From contig MU394068.1 in NCBI GenBank assembly GCA_022578605.1, positions 372,001 through 436,000 of the forward strand: DNA of 64,000 nucleotides. The letters run 5' to 3'. The position numbers were made by a program, and so were the translations under genes. Positions 36,810 to 48,450 of the stretch are shown piece after piece. The DNA is from Camillea tinctor (taxonomy: Eukaryota > Ascomycota > Sordariomycetes > Xylariales > Xylariaceae). The notes under the pieces were generated by a model. The model saw nothing but the letters and a program-made list of their open reading frames with translations, ran no database searches and was not told the DNA's origin. Positions within the stretch are counted from its first letter, which is position 1. Each line of letters starts with the position of its first letter.

Positions 36810-38075
36810 ATGCCGGCCGCAAAGACAGTAGAGGAAAAGGGCGAGTCTTCAAACTCAGCTACTAAGGCGACCGCCAATGGGAATACTACCTACGAACTAC
36901 CATGGTAAGTCTAGCATTTTATCATATTCATATCCACAGCAATACTCTGCTTCTCTGCCTTGCCCAGTTTTGCCCATTGCCTAATTAGCTTGGTTGATGT
37001 TGAACTTGCTACAAGAGAGAAAGAAGTGGTGATTTTGAAAAAGGTTGGCCAAAGGAACAAAGATGAGAAAGCTAATGTAAACATATTCCACAGGGTAGAA
37101 AAGTACCGCCCGGTCTTCCTCGACGATGTGGTCGGAAACACCGAGACGATCGAGCGGCTCAAGATCATCGCCAAGGACGGCAACATGCCCCACGTCATCA
37201 TATCGGGCATGCCTGGTATCGGAAAGACCACGAGCGTGCTCTGCCTCGCGCGGCAGCTCCTGGGCGACGCATATAAGGAGGCGGTGCTGGAGCTCAACGC
37301 CAGCGACGAGCGCGGCATCGACGTGGTGCGGAACCGGATCAAGGGGTTCGCGCAGAAGAAGGTGACGCTGCCCCCGGGGCGGCACAAGCTGGTGATCCTC
37401 GACGAGGCCGACAGCATGACCTCGGGCGCGCAGCAGGCGCTGCGGCGCACCATGGAGATCTACTCCAACACGACGCGCTTCGCCTTCGCCTGCAACCAGT
37501 CCAACAAGATCATCGAGCCGCTGCAGTCGCGGTGCGCCATCCTGCGCTACGGCCGCCTGACCGACGCCCAGGTGGTGCAGCGGCTGCTGCGCATCATCGA
37601 GGCGGAGGGCGTGCAGCACAGCGACGACGGGCTCGCCGCGCTGGTGTTCAGCGCCGAGGGCGACATGCGCCAGGCCATCAACAACCTGCAGAGCACGCAC
37701 GCCGGGTTCGGGTTCGTCAGCGGCGACAACGTGTTCAAGGTGGTCGACAGCCCGCACCCCATCAAGGTGCAGGCCATGCTGAAGGCGTGCTACGAGGGCG
37801 ACGTGGCGGCCGCGCTCGACGCCCTACGCGAGCTCTGGGACCTCGGCTACTCGAGCCACGACATCATCAGCACCATGTTCAAGGTCACCAAGACCATCCC
37901 CACCCTCAGCGAGCACTCCAAGCTCGAGTTCATCAAGGAGATCGGCTTCACCCACATGAAGATCCTCGAGGGCGTCCAGACCCTGCTGCAGCTCAGCGGC
38001 TGCGTCGCCCGCCTGTGCAAGATCAACATGGATCCCAAGAAGTTTGAGACGAAGGTGCCGACGAAAACGAAGTGA
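36810..38075 (+). CDS. RFC4: Replication factor C subunit 4 (RFC37-type clamp loader subunit)
   Basis: Two exons, 36810-36904 and 37094-38075, joined by a 189-nt intron inside the Trp codon of PWVEKYRP, giving 358 aa. This small RFC subunit, yeast Rfc4 and human RFC2, loads PCNA at primer-template junctions. AAA+ motifs are present: Walker [10 protein letters not shown] (K76), Walker B LVILDEAD (D135, E136), sensor motif FACNQSNKI, and the RFC-box SRC arginine finger in LQSRCAIL (residues 177-179). The C-terminal collar region includes [11 protein letters not shown] and [10 protein letters not shown] continuous frame also runs back through the end of the intron to 36960, but the upstream exon supplies a proper start and the conserved WVEKYRP join. 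Exon 2 is much more GC-rich, with C/G third positions, than the flanking DNA. Confidence 0.95.
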
Positions 38076-38450
38076 GTTCTGGGAATATTGTGAGGTGGGA
38101 TGAAGGAAATAAGAATTTTGGGGGGTGTGATGTCCAAAAAGGAGACCTGGGTGAAGAATTCTACTACTTTATTGCATGGCACGGCGTTTTTTATTAGCTG
38201 AGATAGGAAAATATGCACTTCTCACCTCTTGGCCCTCTTCATATGGGTTCAGTGAAGAAGAATTAGATGAATAGAAAGAAATTTTTAAATTTTTTTTTTC
38301 CACAAAACCCTTTCCCTTCTCTTGACCTATATACATTTGAGATTGCTTGCTGTTTTCGTTGCATTATCGAAAAAAGGTGATATAACCTATTCTTCAAAAT
38401 CCTCTTCTCACCTCTCCTCCCCCTATCCGTCCACGCGCAAATAAATCGAT
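38076..38450. other. Convergent intergenic space
   Basis: 3' flanks of RFC4 and of the small mitochondrial gene. T-rich near 38280-38305. Nothing else seen. Confidence 0.5.
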
Positions 38451-38882
38451 TCATTTCTTCTCCGGCAGCTTCTCGTCCTCCTCGTCCATAAGACTATCCC
38501 ACATAGCCCGGTCGCGGGCCAAGCGCCGCTGGATCCGCACCTGGTGCTCGTACTGGCGCATCCGGTAGTCGGCCTCGATCATGCTGCCGAGGATCATGCC
38601 CGACATTTGGATGTACCTTTTGCCCTTTTGCGTCAGTTTTTTTTTATTTGTCTTTTTACATTTACAGTTTCGTCCTATTATGTCGAACATGACTGAGGCT
38701 CACACTTTGAACTGGATCGTCAAGCCCCGGTACACGGGCGACGTCGCGTACCCGATGCCGCCCAGGACCGCCGAGGCCAGGCCCCATTTCACGGCGCCGA
38801 CGGCCGCGCCGCGCACGGCCTCCCGCTGGGCTTCCTGGGCGTCGGCGCGGTCGAGCGGGTTGCGGGAGGAGGGGGAAGGCAT
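38451..38882 (-). CDS. Small two-helix membrane protein, RCF3-like
   Basis: Two exons, 38882-38704 and 38616-38451, giving 114 aa. The first hydrophobic segment is about residues 25-48 (GAVKWGLASAVLGGIGYA). A short loop SPVYRGLTIQFKV leads to a second weaker one (YIQMSGMILGSMIEAD), then a charged helix RMRQYEHQVRIQRRLARDR. Spacing and the SPVYRGL...FKVY...GSMIEAD pattern recall yeast Rcf3 (YBR255C-A), a small inner-membrane protein associated with respiratory supercomplexes. I recognise this by resemblance only, so the assignment is tentative. The intron is 87 nt and the total length is in frame. Confidence 0.72.
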
Positions 38883-40015
38883 TTCTCGTTCTCTTTACTT
38901 TTCCCTTCTGGATTTAGTTTTTCATAAGACGGAGGGTTCAGTTGGATGGTGGTGGCGAATAGGTACTATGGTACTGACTGCTATTATCCCGAGAGTCGCC
39001 TCGCCCGGACATGCGATTGGTTGCGCCGGGAGGGAAGGAGGTGGAATTGAGTGTAGATGTAGGTAAGGTAGAGGATGAATTGCTGAGGGGAGGGGAAATA
39101 AGTTTAGGATAGAGTTTCTCCTTTGTCTAGTATACTTTGGCCCGGGTTATCGCGTGAACGGGACAAGCTCTTGCTGAAGTCCTGTGTGAGGTGGACTTTG
39201 GGCGGGGCAGAGCTGAATTGCGCAAGTAAACACGGAAAAGGGAACGAGGGTGAAGTCTAATTGAGCTTGTTTAGTGGAGTTTCACTACATCCATACGAGA
39301 AGTCGGAGCTTGGGAGCTTACAAGCTCCGTCACTGTTTATAGCTTGCGTCACTAAAGTGAGTACTAAGTGGTAATGTGGAAAGGTTCGTTATACACCGAA
39401 GAGTTTGACTTACAAGTCACAACATTGAAGTAGACGCTGTAAATATACAGTCCTTGCTAGGTACCTACTACAACACTAACCAATTCCTACTTATATTGGA
39501 AATTCTCGATATTTGACAGCCTTTTCTTCACCTGGAAGTTCCTAATAATCGTAGATTCATCTTATCCCCCCTTTTGTTATACCCCTGTTCACTACCAGGC
39601 AAGGAACGCAGAATACGCCTCCCAGTGTCGTTGAAACTCGATTCTAGCTATGAGCTCTATAGAAATGGTCACCATTGCTAAGTAAATACTAGTGAATGAT
39701 ACTGTAAGCCATCAGCCAAGCCTAATGATACACGAACATATAGATATCCCCTATTCGTTAATGGAAAGTCGATAAAACACCTAGAATAACAGTTGTATAT
39801 TAATTATAATCCTTCTACCTTTTTATCCCATTACTCTCACGTAGATATCCATCTTTAGCATGTTAAAAGCTAGACTTCTGCCCCTAAGAACATCGCTGAA
39901 TTCCTCCTCATCCCTCCCCTCCTCACTTACACCCGCTCTCGAACATCGACGTCATCACTCAGCAGCGCATACAAACTGCATCAACTATTTACACCATCAT
40001 TCCCTCTTCAGCACC
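38883..40015. other. Divergent intergenic region
   Basis: Promoter space between the leftward RCF3-like gene and the rightward GFA gene. The frame of the GFA gene is open upstream to an ATG at 39860, so the right end may be coding. Nothing else recognised. Confidence 0.5.
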
Positions 40016-40830
40016 ATGTCCAACCCGCCCACCAACCCGCCCTGGCAAACCCGCCCCCCCTACCTCCCCACTTCCCCCTCCGCCGACGTGCAGAAGCACT
40101 ACTCCGCACAATGCCACTGCGGCCGCGTGCGCTACTGGCTGAGCCGCGACCGGCCGCTCGCATCCAAGTTCTGCCACTGCGTCGGCTGCCAGGCGCTGCA
40201 CGGGGCGCCCTTCCAGTGGGCCGCCATCTTCGAGAAGGACGACCTGCACTTCGAGCCCGGGGTCGTGGAGGGGGGCGGGCTGGCGTTTTACCATGCGCCT
40301 ACGCGGGAGGGGCGATATCGACGTGAGTTTCCCCCTCCCATTTTTTATGTTGCCTAGTCGGGATATGGTATGGATGGAAGGAGGGTACGCGGGGTTTCAA
40401 GGAGGGATAGATAGATGAGTGCTGATTACTTTCCGTCCCAGTCCCTGTCAAGGTGAGCTGTGCGTCGTGCCGTGCTCCTATCATGGATGAAGGTCGGAGG
40501 ATGGTGCTTATGTTCCCTGCTATCATCGAGTTTGGGGATGCTGAGCACAAGAAGCTTTTCGATCCGCAGTATGTGCTTTTCATTCCTGGTCTTATTAGCC
40601 CCTATTCACGAATTCGGTCCACTTGCTTCCACCCCAATACAGTGAACAACATATGCCTTGTTATACGAAATATACCCTTTTGAGATGAAAGAAACTAATG
40701 GAGAGGGTTTCTGATTCCGTACTCTAGGTGCCACATCTTCTACAGCCAGCGGGTCGTGGACATGCCCGACGGGAAGCCCAAGTGGACGGGACTAGACGGC
40801 AAAAGCGAACTGATGAAGGATGTAGGTTAG
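40016..40830 (+). CDS. GFA / CENP-V domain protein (putative glutathione-dependent formaldehyde-activating family)
   Basis: Three exons: 40016-40322, 40442-40568 and 40728-40830, giving 178 aa. The fold binds zinc through Cys pairs. Visible are CHCGRVRYWLSR, KFCHCVGCQALHGAPFQW and KVSCASCRAPIMDEGRR. The C-terminal CHIFYSQRVVDMPDGKPKW and GLDGKSELM are typical of the fungal branch. Members are named after a bacterial glutathione-formaldehyde enzyme, but the reaction of most fungal homologs is unproven. I start at 40016. An ATG at 39860 in the same frame would add 52 residues rich in Arg, Ser and Leu that could be a mitochondrial presequence, though the DNA there looks like a pyrimidine-rich leader. 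Confidence 0.88.
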
Positions 40831-41063
40831 ACTTGCAGCATACGGGGAGCGAGGCGGGCAAGTGCTAAGTCGGAAATTTAGAGATCAATGAAAGAAAGAG
40901 GACCTTTCAAAAGCCAGATATGGTATCGTATGCATTTCGTGAATTGGTTTTATACGCTAGAATGCTTTATCCCCTGATGACCCTTATATGCTTGTCTACC
41001 TAATATTTATGCGTAATCAATCCTGCCACCCTGTGTTAAAAGCTCTGTTTATATATACTAGAA

Positions 41064-42867
41064 TTATGACATGAGGTCCTCGAGGATGGCCTCGAGTTCC
41101 TCTTTGCAGAAGGGCGCGCTCAGCAACTCCGTACCCATCACGTCCTTGCGACTCGTGATCATCTGATGGTCGTGGAATCTGTAGAATATCGTTAGCATAC
41201 CCATATACGATGAAAGGAAGAAAAAAAAAAAAACACATGAAAGAATCAGGTTTCACGTACTCCTTCAGCAGCGTGCGGAACGCCATCTCCGAGCTGCAGA
41301 TAAACTCCTCAACCGCCTTATTATACAGCATACGGTACTCCACTCCCGGAGTCTCGCCCCCTTCTCCCTCGTCATCCATCGCCGCCAGCACCTCCCCAAC
41401 CAGCAAGCGGAACAGGTTCTTGGCGTTCTCGGGCAAACTGCGCAGCACGTACGTGACGCCTTCCTTGCCGCCCACGCGCCGGGACTTGCGCCCCAGCAGC
41501 TCGTGCACGTCGTCGACGACCTCCAGCTCCGCGTCGTAGGACGCGAACGTCGTGCAGTCGTGGAAGGCGAAGTTGAAGGACGACCGCAGGCCGCTGTCCC
41601 ACATCAGCGGGAAGTCCGGCGTGTCCGTCGAGCAGACGAGGTGGACCTGCGGGTGGGCCGCGAGCTGGGCGAGCGTGGGCTGCATGCCGGGTTTGCGCAG
41701 CGGCGCCGCGTCGATCGAGTTTAGTATTATGGTGATGTGTATTTCGCGCGACGAGAGCAGGTTCTTGACGCTGTCGAGCATGACGGTGGCACCGCCCGTC
41801 GGCAGTTTATGGGATGGGTCTACCGCACCCGCGACAGTGCCTAGGATCTCCCGGACGGAATTGGTCCGGACATAGCCATTGACTATCACGATTTTGTGCA
41901 CATCGTGATCCGGTGAGTTGCTAAACACATGATTCGCAAACTTGTGTAGCAGGGCACGCTTCGACCCGTACCCGTAGAGACAGACGCTGAACCCCTGAGA
42001 TAACTCGAAGGCCCACTGCGGGAACGATTCGATATGTAGTGACTGCAGAAACTCGATATCTTCCTTGTGGGGGTCTTGGTATTCCCGAAGGAGCGTGAAG
42101 TATTCGTCGTGGGTGAGAAGCTTGAGAGAAGTCAGGGTGTTGTTGGATGTCTTGGCGGCGCCAGGTCGGTTTTGGGCAAAGTAGAGCTCGTGGGGCGGGA
42201 GATCTCGGGGTGGTGTTGGAGACTTCTTGCGTGTCCTTCCACCTTTTTTCGTCGGTGGACGCCCTCGAGGCCTCTTCGACGGTGTTGCGGCTTCGTCCGT
42301 TGTAGCACCCACGCTCTCGTCAACTCCTAGCCGACCTTCCTCGTCCGCCTCCTCCTCCTCCTCGCTCGATTCGTAGATCTCCTGGGCAATTTCTTCGTCT
42401 GCTTCCTCATCGCTCGACTCTCCGCCTACAACCCTCTCTATCAGAGCCAATGCGCTTTTCTTCTTGGCCGAGCGGTCATTGCGCTTCCAGCGCGGTGTCT
42501 CCCCCTTAGCGGTAACGCCATTGGTCCTCGACGGGGTGGTATAACCGATGGCCCTGGGTTTACGGTGTCGCGGTGTAGATACTTCAGGCTGATCGTTTGA
42601 AGTTGTATCCTCTAACTTCTTCCCCCTTTTCCTCGGCAATCCCTTCATTCCCGCTTCTGCATCGGTATGGGTGTTGTTGTTGTTGTTCTCATCGTCAGAG
42701 GGAAAGTCGTACTCAGAATGCTGCCTTGCTGTAGATCGAGCATTTCGCTTTTTAGAGGGAGTGCCTCCAGGAGCCTCTTCTTCTGGCTCATCGCGGCCTC
42801 GTTTTCGCGACAAAGGTTTGGCTTTGGACTCAGCAGCCTGGGGCTGGGATCTCTTAGGCCGGACCAT
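41064..42867 (-). CDS. ORC2: Origin recognition complex subunit 2
   Basis: Two exons, 42867-41261 and 41178-41064, giving 573 aa. Orc2 is a core subunit of the six-protein complex that marks replication origins and recruits Cdc6 and Cdt1. The first 230 or so residues are disordered and basic, with AT-hook-like cores (KRPRGRPPTKKGGR) that could bind DNA. The conserved core starts near LTHDEYFTLLREYQDPH. It includes FPQWAFELSQGFSVCLYGYGSKRALL, the degenerate nucleotide-binding loop of Orc2, and IVIVNGYV. FHDCTTFASY and the winged-helix region with FRLLVGEVLA follow. Exon 2 adds FHDHQMITSRKD and ends EAILEDLMS, the conserved Orc2 C-terminus. Reading on in the unspliced frame would replace it with unrelated residues. 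Confidence 0.95.
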
Positions 42868-43510
42868 CCTTTCTCTTTCTTGTGTTATCTGGGGGTATTT
42901 CGAGGAGGAATTGAAGTCATTGTTTGATGTAATAGGTAACAGAAATCAGGGTTTGGAGGTAACCGGACTGGATCGAATTGAATTAAAGTTACTAAAGATT
43001 ATGTTCGAGTTGGGATATGTGAGGAAGAAGTATAAGTGACAGTAGAGGAAGAGACCGACGTCACGGCGCCTTCCTTTTTTTTTCTTAGAGTCGCGTCGCG
43101 TATACAGGTTACAGCTACCTAATACCCCTAGCCTAGGAATCTGGGTTTGGGACAAGGTCATTCGATCCCCACCCCACCATTCCTTAGCGCCATCTTAACC
43201 GCATGGTCCCGCTGTATCACGCTGTAAGGGTTGCCGAGGGAAACAGCTGAGCACAGCTGAAGACCCCCCCTGTAAGCAGAGTTTATTAGCCGCTATAACT
43301 ACATAGTATGTACTTTATATCTATGTACCTATACGTACCTGTAGTTCACATTCTTGTTCCTATTAACTACTAACTAGAATATTCCCCTTTATCTCTAGCA
43401 GGATGTCCATATAGTAATTGGTTCACTCTCACATAAATTCCCTTAACACATATAAAAAAAGAAGAAGAAAGGGATAAAAAGAGCGGTCTTCTCGCTATTA
43501 AATGCCAACC
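42868..43510. other. Divergent promoter region ORC2 / GEP4
   Basis: No gene seen. It serves as 5' flank for both the leftward ORC2 and the rightward GEP4. Confidence 0.5.
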
Positions 43511-44219
43511 ATGAATCTTAACCTCTCAGGCTTTGTCAACGTCTTCAGGCTGATCGCAAAGCCATCGCTATGTCTACCTCATGCCACTGTACCAACCTTT
43601 GCTGACCTACCCACTCCCCTGGGCAAAGCTTTCGAAGGTCAGGGCAGAAAAGCAGACATCAAAGCTGTAGTACTAGACAAAGATGACTGTTTTGCGTACC
43701 CTGACACGAATGAGATATATCCGGCCTATGCGGTAGGTGTATTCCCTAACCGGCTACAAGCCCATTCACTGCTATTTGCTGACTCTTCAGTAGGAGCGCT
43801 TCCAGCAGCTTCGAAAAGAATATCCAGGGAATAATCTGTTGATTGTATCAAACACAGCAGGCGCAACAACCTATGACCGCCATGGGAAGCTAGCTAAGGA
43901 ATTAGAGTCCGCCACTGGAGTTTCGGTACTGGCCCATCGTGTGAAGAAGCCTGGGTGCAGAGACGAAATCATGGCCCACTTCAAGAAACACCCGGAAACT
44001 GGAGTAACCTGTCCGAGCGAGGTGGCCATCATCGGGGATCGACTGATGACGGACATGATGCTGGCCAACATGATGGGTAGCTGGGGGTTGTGGATTAAGG
44101 ATGGAGTCAAGCCCTTAAACGAGAAGAGTGTGGTATGCACAGACGATCTTCGAAGGAAAGGTCGTAATATGCTGACGGAGAGAACGTGTATAGTTTTCGA
44201 GGCTCGAACAAAGGCTTGA
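43511..44219 (+). CDS. GEP4: Mitochondrial phosphatidylglycerophosphatase (GEP4 family, HAD superfamily)
   Basis: Two exons, 43511-43732 and 43794-44219, giving 215 aa. Gep4 dephosphorylates phosphatidylglycerophosphate to phosphatidylglycerol, a step of cardiolipin synthesis on the matrix side of the inner membrane. The N-terminus MNLNLSGFVNVFRL and SLCLPHATVPTFADLP are typical of the family. HAD motif I is VVLDKDDCF (D56 nucleophile, D58 acid/base), motif II is LLIVSNTAG, and the motif III/IV region is VKKPG followed by VAIIGDRLMTD. An ATG three codons upstream (43502) is in frame. I prefer 43511 because of its CAACC context and match to the family start. The 61-nt intron is in phase 0. Confidence 0.92.
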
Positions 44220-45664
44220 ACTTTTCTTGAGGGCCCGTGGTGTCCGGGCTGCTCATCCTAAAAGTCCCTTTGAGTAAACAAAAACATCTTACTCGCCTAC
44301 GAAATATTTGTGGCTACTGGTGAATAACATGAGAAAATTCGATACTCGCTACAGTCCCCGAATCCCTTTTAACAATAGTAATTTTAAGAAATATCACACA
44401 GAATACCCAGACAGCGTGAATCCCGATTCCTTCGACACCAAGGCTGCTTTAAGCCACAGACTCATCTAACCTATGAAAACTTTCCATAGAGTTACCCAAA
44501 CACGATCTCTTGAAGCGAAGCGAACCTATACGAGAGAATTCCCTCGGGCTTGAAATATCTACTGTTTATGGAACTACGAGACTACGTGTAAGGTACCTGT
44601 TGAGCAAATCCGAGTTAGACGCACCACCTAGGTAGACATTAGCTAAGTCGCCCATCCTTTTTCATTTTCATTAGACCTGCTGTTGTAGGAATTAGAATAA
44701 TTCCATCAGGCTGCATTCTGTCGCCAGTGATACAACAAACATTGACATTATTCCCTATCTTAAGTGGATTGTTTCCCCCTCAAAGACGTACTCTACATGT
44801 AAAGCGGACATTGAATACTCGAACTGTATCAATGAACCCTGCTAGGTAAGCATCATGGGCTGAAGCAGGACCCCAAACTTGTACAATGTCATTTATGAAT
44901 GCCTTCTTACCTTCTTGTGTACAGGAACTATAAGTTAATGATTTAATTACACCACTCAAAAGACAATACCAGTGCCTGATACTAATCTCTAGGCTTCCTG
45001 TAGCGTCTCCGAATATATACGATTTAAAATAGAGAGATAGGATACGATACCCCCCCTGTATCTCCTAAGTAAGCTCTGGGTAGAATGTCATCTCGATAAG
45101 AGGTTGAATATCCGAATCGAGGCTTGGGGGAATATATGGATAAATACTTCAGAGTTGTGGTAAGAATACAAACATTCCATGCAGTCTCTCTTATCTACAT
45201 AATTGTAGACGCCAACTCCTGATTGCTCTCCTAGAAGCTAGGGACCTGTCTATCCAGCAGTGAATCATTCGTCGTCATCCGAACGAGGCTTACCCACCTG
45301 ACCTATTCACCGAGGACGCTACCGCCTTGAATGTCCTGTAGGAAGTTAAGTCTTCACCCGGTGAGCTCATACGAGGCAGGAACCAAAATACATAAAAGAC
45401 AGAAGTGCAGAGCCTCTTGGATTCTTTCCTTCCCACTTCTCCCATCCGCACCCAGCTCAACTAACTCGATCCATCATCGTTAGCCTACCAAACCACCTCA
45501 AGCCTACATACCTCACTACTTAATCTTTACAATTTCTTCTTCCCAGAACAACTGCCACGTCCTCCCTCCATCTGCTACTATTCTTCATCCTCGATACATC
45601 CTTTACTCTATCCTCGATCACCACCATAACTACTATCGCCACTATCACCATCAATACCGCCATC
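44220..45664. other. Intergenic, no supported gene
   Basis: Nothing coding recognised. An ACCTAGGT palindrome lies at 44626. The pyrimidine-rich DNA from about 45420 to 45660 is probably the promoter and leader of the gene at 45665. Confidence 0.5.
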
Positions 45665-46527
45665 ATGGTGGGAAAAGTCTGGTCTGATTACGAGGAGAAG
45701 TACTTCTGGCGCACCGCCATAAGCAACTCCTCCAAGCGCGTTGGCATAGACCTTGCGAAGCCTGAGAGATCATGGGATCAGCTGGCCATGGATATGCAGC
45801 GCGCTATGGGAGATAATGCTCGCCGCGAGTACACTGGAACCATGCTCTGTAAGAAGTCATGAATCTCTACTCTTCAACCCTGATTTTCCCCTTCTTTGCG
45901 CCCTTCCACCCTTCTTAACCCCCATCTGTGAGGCTTGATCTAGCTAACCACCTCTTGACCCCAAAACTACAGTCGAGCATTATTTCCAGAACGTTGAAAG
46001 CCAGCGGAGGTCTCCCTATGCAGCTGTCTACGTCGCCGAATACTTGAGAAGACTAAGTAAGTCCTCCTAATATTTATTTTCTCTTTTTCCTTTTCTCACT
46101 TAGGTTATCTCGTACTGACCTTGTATCTGCCATGCACTTAGATCCTAATCGGGAACCGAACGACATACTCAGGCGAGCTCAATACTTCCGTGGAAACTCC
46201 TCTGGCTCCCCCAGTCGCCGTCGTCCCGGCCGTCCCTCCTCAACCAGCATTGCCGCCGCAGCCGCCACTAGAAACAATAACGCCCCCAACACCCGCCTCG
46301 ACGCTTCGGGTAACCCCATTGCGATTAGCCCTAACAGCCCAGTAGTTCTGCCACTCCCGGACTTCAACGCCCCGATGCCGGCAGCGACTCGGGGTCCTGC
46401 CAATCTGGAGTTTGCAGGCGTGCCCTGGTCTCCCGGCAGCACACGTCCTATTGCTCGGGATGAGAACGAGGAGTCTCTCTTCGTCCCTCAGGATGACGAG
46501 CTTGAGGAGGGAGAGATTCGTCAGTAG
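45665..46527 (+). CDS. Conserved fungal protein of unknown function with a Trp/aromatic N-terminal domain
   Basis: Three exons: 45665-45848, 45973-46056 and 46142-46527, giving 217 aa. Residues about 5-90 form a compact region beginning WSDYEEKYFWRTAI with SWDQLAMDMQRAMGDNARREY and LFEHYFQNVE. The W-x3-EE-x2-FW start and helical spacing recall Myb/SANT-like modules, but I cannot confirm that. The rest is disordered, with a basic Arg/Pro patch (SRRRPGRPS) that may be a nuclear signal, then Pro/Ala/Asn-rich sequence and an acidic end EEGEIRQ. Splice sites are canonical and phases match. A nuclear role is inference. I know similar hypothetical proteins in Sordariomycetes only from memory and assign no function. 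Confidence 0.75.
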
Positions 46528-47598
46528 ATGATTCTGGATGGTTCCCAGCACAATGCTTCTGCCAAACCAAGCCATTTAAGGCAATCTTTTTTTTCTACAC
46601 TTATAGCATCATCGCGGTTCTATTTCTTTCGGTTTCGGTTGATTCATCCCCGTTGACCATTATCTCCTTGTTGCTTTTAAGAAGCAAGCCTGGAAGATAT
46701 TGTCCTTTCGCGCAGAGTTACTCAGTCCATCATTATTCGGCATTTTTCTATTTCCCTCAATACTCATAGTATTGCAGACATCAATGATCACAACGACCAG
46801 GAGGAGGATAAAAAGCAAATTTCGCAATATTCGTTGATTTTTTTCATTTCCTTTTTCAATCACAAAATTCTACTGAGGATCCCAGATCCCATGTAGATTC
46901 GGAGAGAGTTATCATCGCAGAGAATATCATCCGTTGCTTTTAGTTGCCAACCCCTTTCTTCTTGTCCGTGTTTGAAACGTGATCTCAAGTGATGTGTGAT
47001 GAATGTACCAACCAACTCCTTAAACACCAAATCCTGAATAACCACTTGGTATTCTGCGAGATCGAAAAGGAACCTTTGCTTTCAGATCAAAAGCACTTTG
47101 TAGGTACCTCCATTTGTAGATAACACTAATAAGCGAGGAGCGTTGTTTGCCCGATACCCCCTTTTGTCTCCAATCACGCCTTTGGGGTGCGCGTGTTAAT
47201 TATCGATAAGGGGCTTTTACACCAATGGGTACCTAGGCATGTAGAAATCCTCTGAAAGTGCAGTATCGATGCATAACATACACATCTTAGCACTTGCCGC
47301 GGTAGGCAGGTGGCCTGTATATACCGTTACAACCCTGATAGGTTGACAGCAACGCACTGTACCTAGGTACCTAATATCTTCTATTACGTCATGACTGAGC
47401 TTTTGAAGCCCTATGTGTGTGTGTGTGTGTGTGTAGGAGCCCTACGGACGCCATGCCTTCACTCCTTAAATGGGCCCTGGGTACCTAAGGAGTAACAACA
47501 CCCATTGTTAAGAAGTAATACTTCACCAACCATTTCTGATAATCAACCAACCCGCCCATTTTTAAGTCATTATTCATTCAAGCTTTGCAAATTCAGAT
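46528..47598. other. Intergenic, no supported gene
   Basis: Nothing coding recognised. An ACCTAGGT palindrome sits at 47361 and a TG microsatellite at 47414-47434. The right end is the promoter of the CutC gene. Confidence 0.5.
47414..47434. repeat. TG dinucleotide microsatellite
   Basis: About ten TG units, about 165 bases upstream of the CutC start codon. Confidence 0.9.
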
Positions 47599-48450
47599 AT
47601 GCCCGGAATCACGGGGAAGGTTTGCTTGGAAATGCCCATTTTCGGTACAAGCGCTGCAGAGCAAGCAGTGCGCTGGGGTGCATTGCGATTCGAAGTGAAC
47701 GCGCCTGGATCGTACTCAGCAGGCGGGTTAACGCCGTCTCTAGCAGACCTGAGGATTGTCACTGAGCTAGGTGTGCCGCTGAGGGTCATGATTAGGCCGC
47801 GAGGGCCTCCGTCTGAGGGGCGCGACTTCATCTATTCCGAGGAGGAGTTTTCCCAGATGGAAAGAGACATTCTCCAATTCAGAAAGTCGGGTTTATTGGA
47901 AAAGGAGAGGGGAGATGGCTTTGTCTTTGGGATTCTGGAGGAAAACACCGATACGCAAGAGACAGGGGCTACTACACAGCGATGTTGGGTTGACGTGCAG
48001 AGATGTGCCCGTCTTGTGAAAGCTGCCCGTCCGTTCACATCTGTCTTTCATCGCGCCTTTGATGAAATAGTGAGCAGCAGTGGTGGTTGCGAGGATGAAG
48101 ATCCGGGGTCCTGGAACAAAGCCCTGAAGGATGTAACGTCCTGTGGTTTCAGCGCCATTCTCACATCCGGTGGCCTGGGCAAGGCTATACAGAACGTGGA
48201 AACCTTGCAGAATATTTGCAGGGAGGCAGACCCATTATGCATGGAAATAATCGTTGGTGGAGGTGTAAGGAAGATCAACGTTAGCGAGCTAGTGGAAAAG
48301 CTCAACTTAGGAACGGAACCCTGGGATGTCTTTGTCCACTCAGCTTGTCTATCTGGGCAGCCTAGCGAAGAAGTTGATCAAGATGAGGTCCAGGGTATCG
48401 TGAGTCAATTACAGCAACCTGATAGGTATAGTTTATCGAGTGGACGCTGA
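47599..48450 (+). CDS. cutC: Copper homeostasis protein CutC
   Basis: Single exon, 283 aa. CutC proteins are TIM-barrel proteins linked to copper tolerance in bacteria and animals. Their biochemical reaction is uncertain. The N-terminus ITGKVCLEMPIFGTSAAEQA corresponds to the first barrel strand. Family landmarks follow in order: APGSYSAGGLTPSLADL, VPLRVMIRPRG, FIYSEEEFSQMERDI, a strand with GDGFVFGIL, FTSVFHRAFDE, GFSAILTSGG and MEIIVGGGVR. Length is slightly above bacterial CutC (about 250 aa). No metal-binding signature is obvious, as usual. No neighbouring copper gene is visible. Confidence 0.92.
   Translation: MPGITGKVCLEMPIFGTSAAEQAVRWGALRFEVNAPGSYSAGGLTPSLADLRIVTELGVPLRVMIRPRGPPSEGRDFIYSEEEFSQMERDILQFRKSGLLEKERGDGFVFGILEENTDTQETGATTQRCWVDVQRCARLVKAARPFTSVFHRAFDEIVSSSGGCEDEDPGSWNKALKDVTSCGFSAILTSGGLGKAIQNVETLQNICREADPLCMEIIVGGGVRKINVSELVEKLNLGTEPWDVFVHSACLSGQPSEEVDQDEVQGIVSQLQQPDRYSLSSGR

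Noticed and set aside
36960..37093. Upstream extension of the RFC4 frame from an ATG inside the intron
   Set aside because: The exon at 36810-36904 joins to give the conserved PWVEKYRP. The extension has no family similarity.
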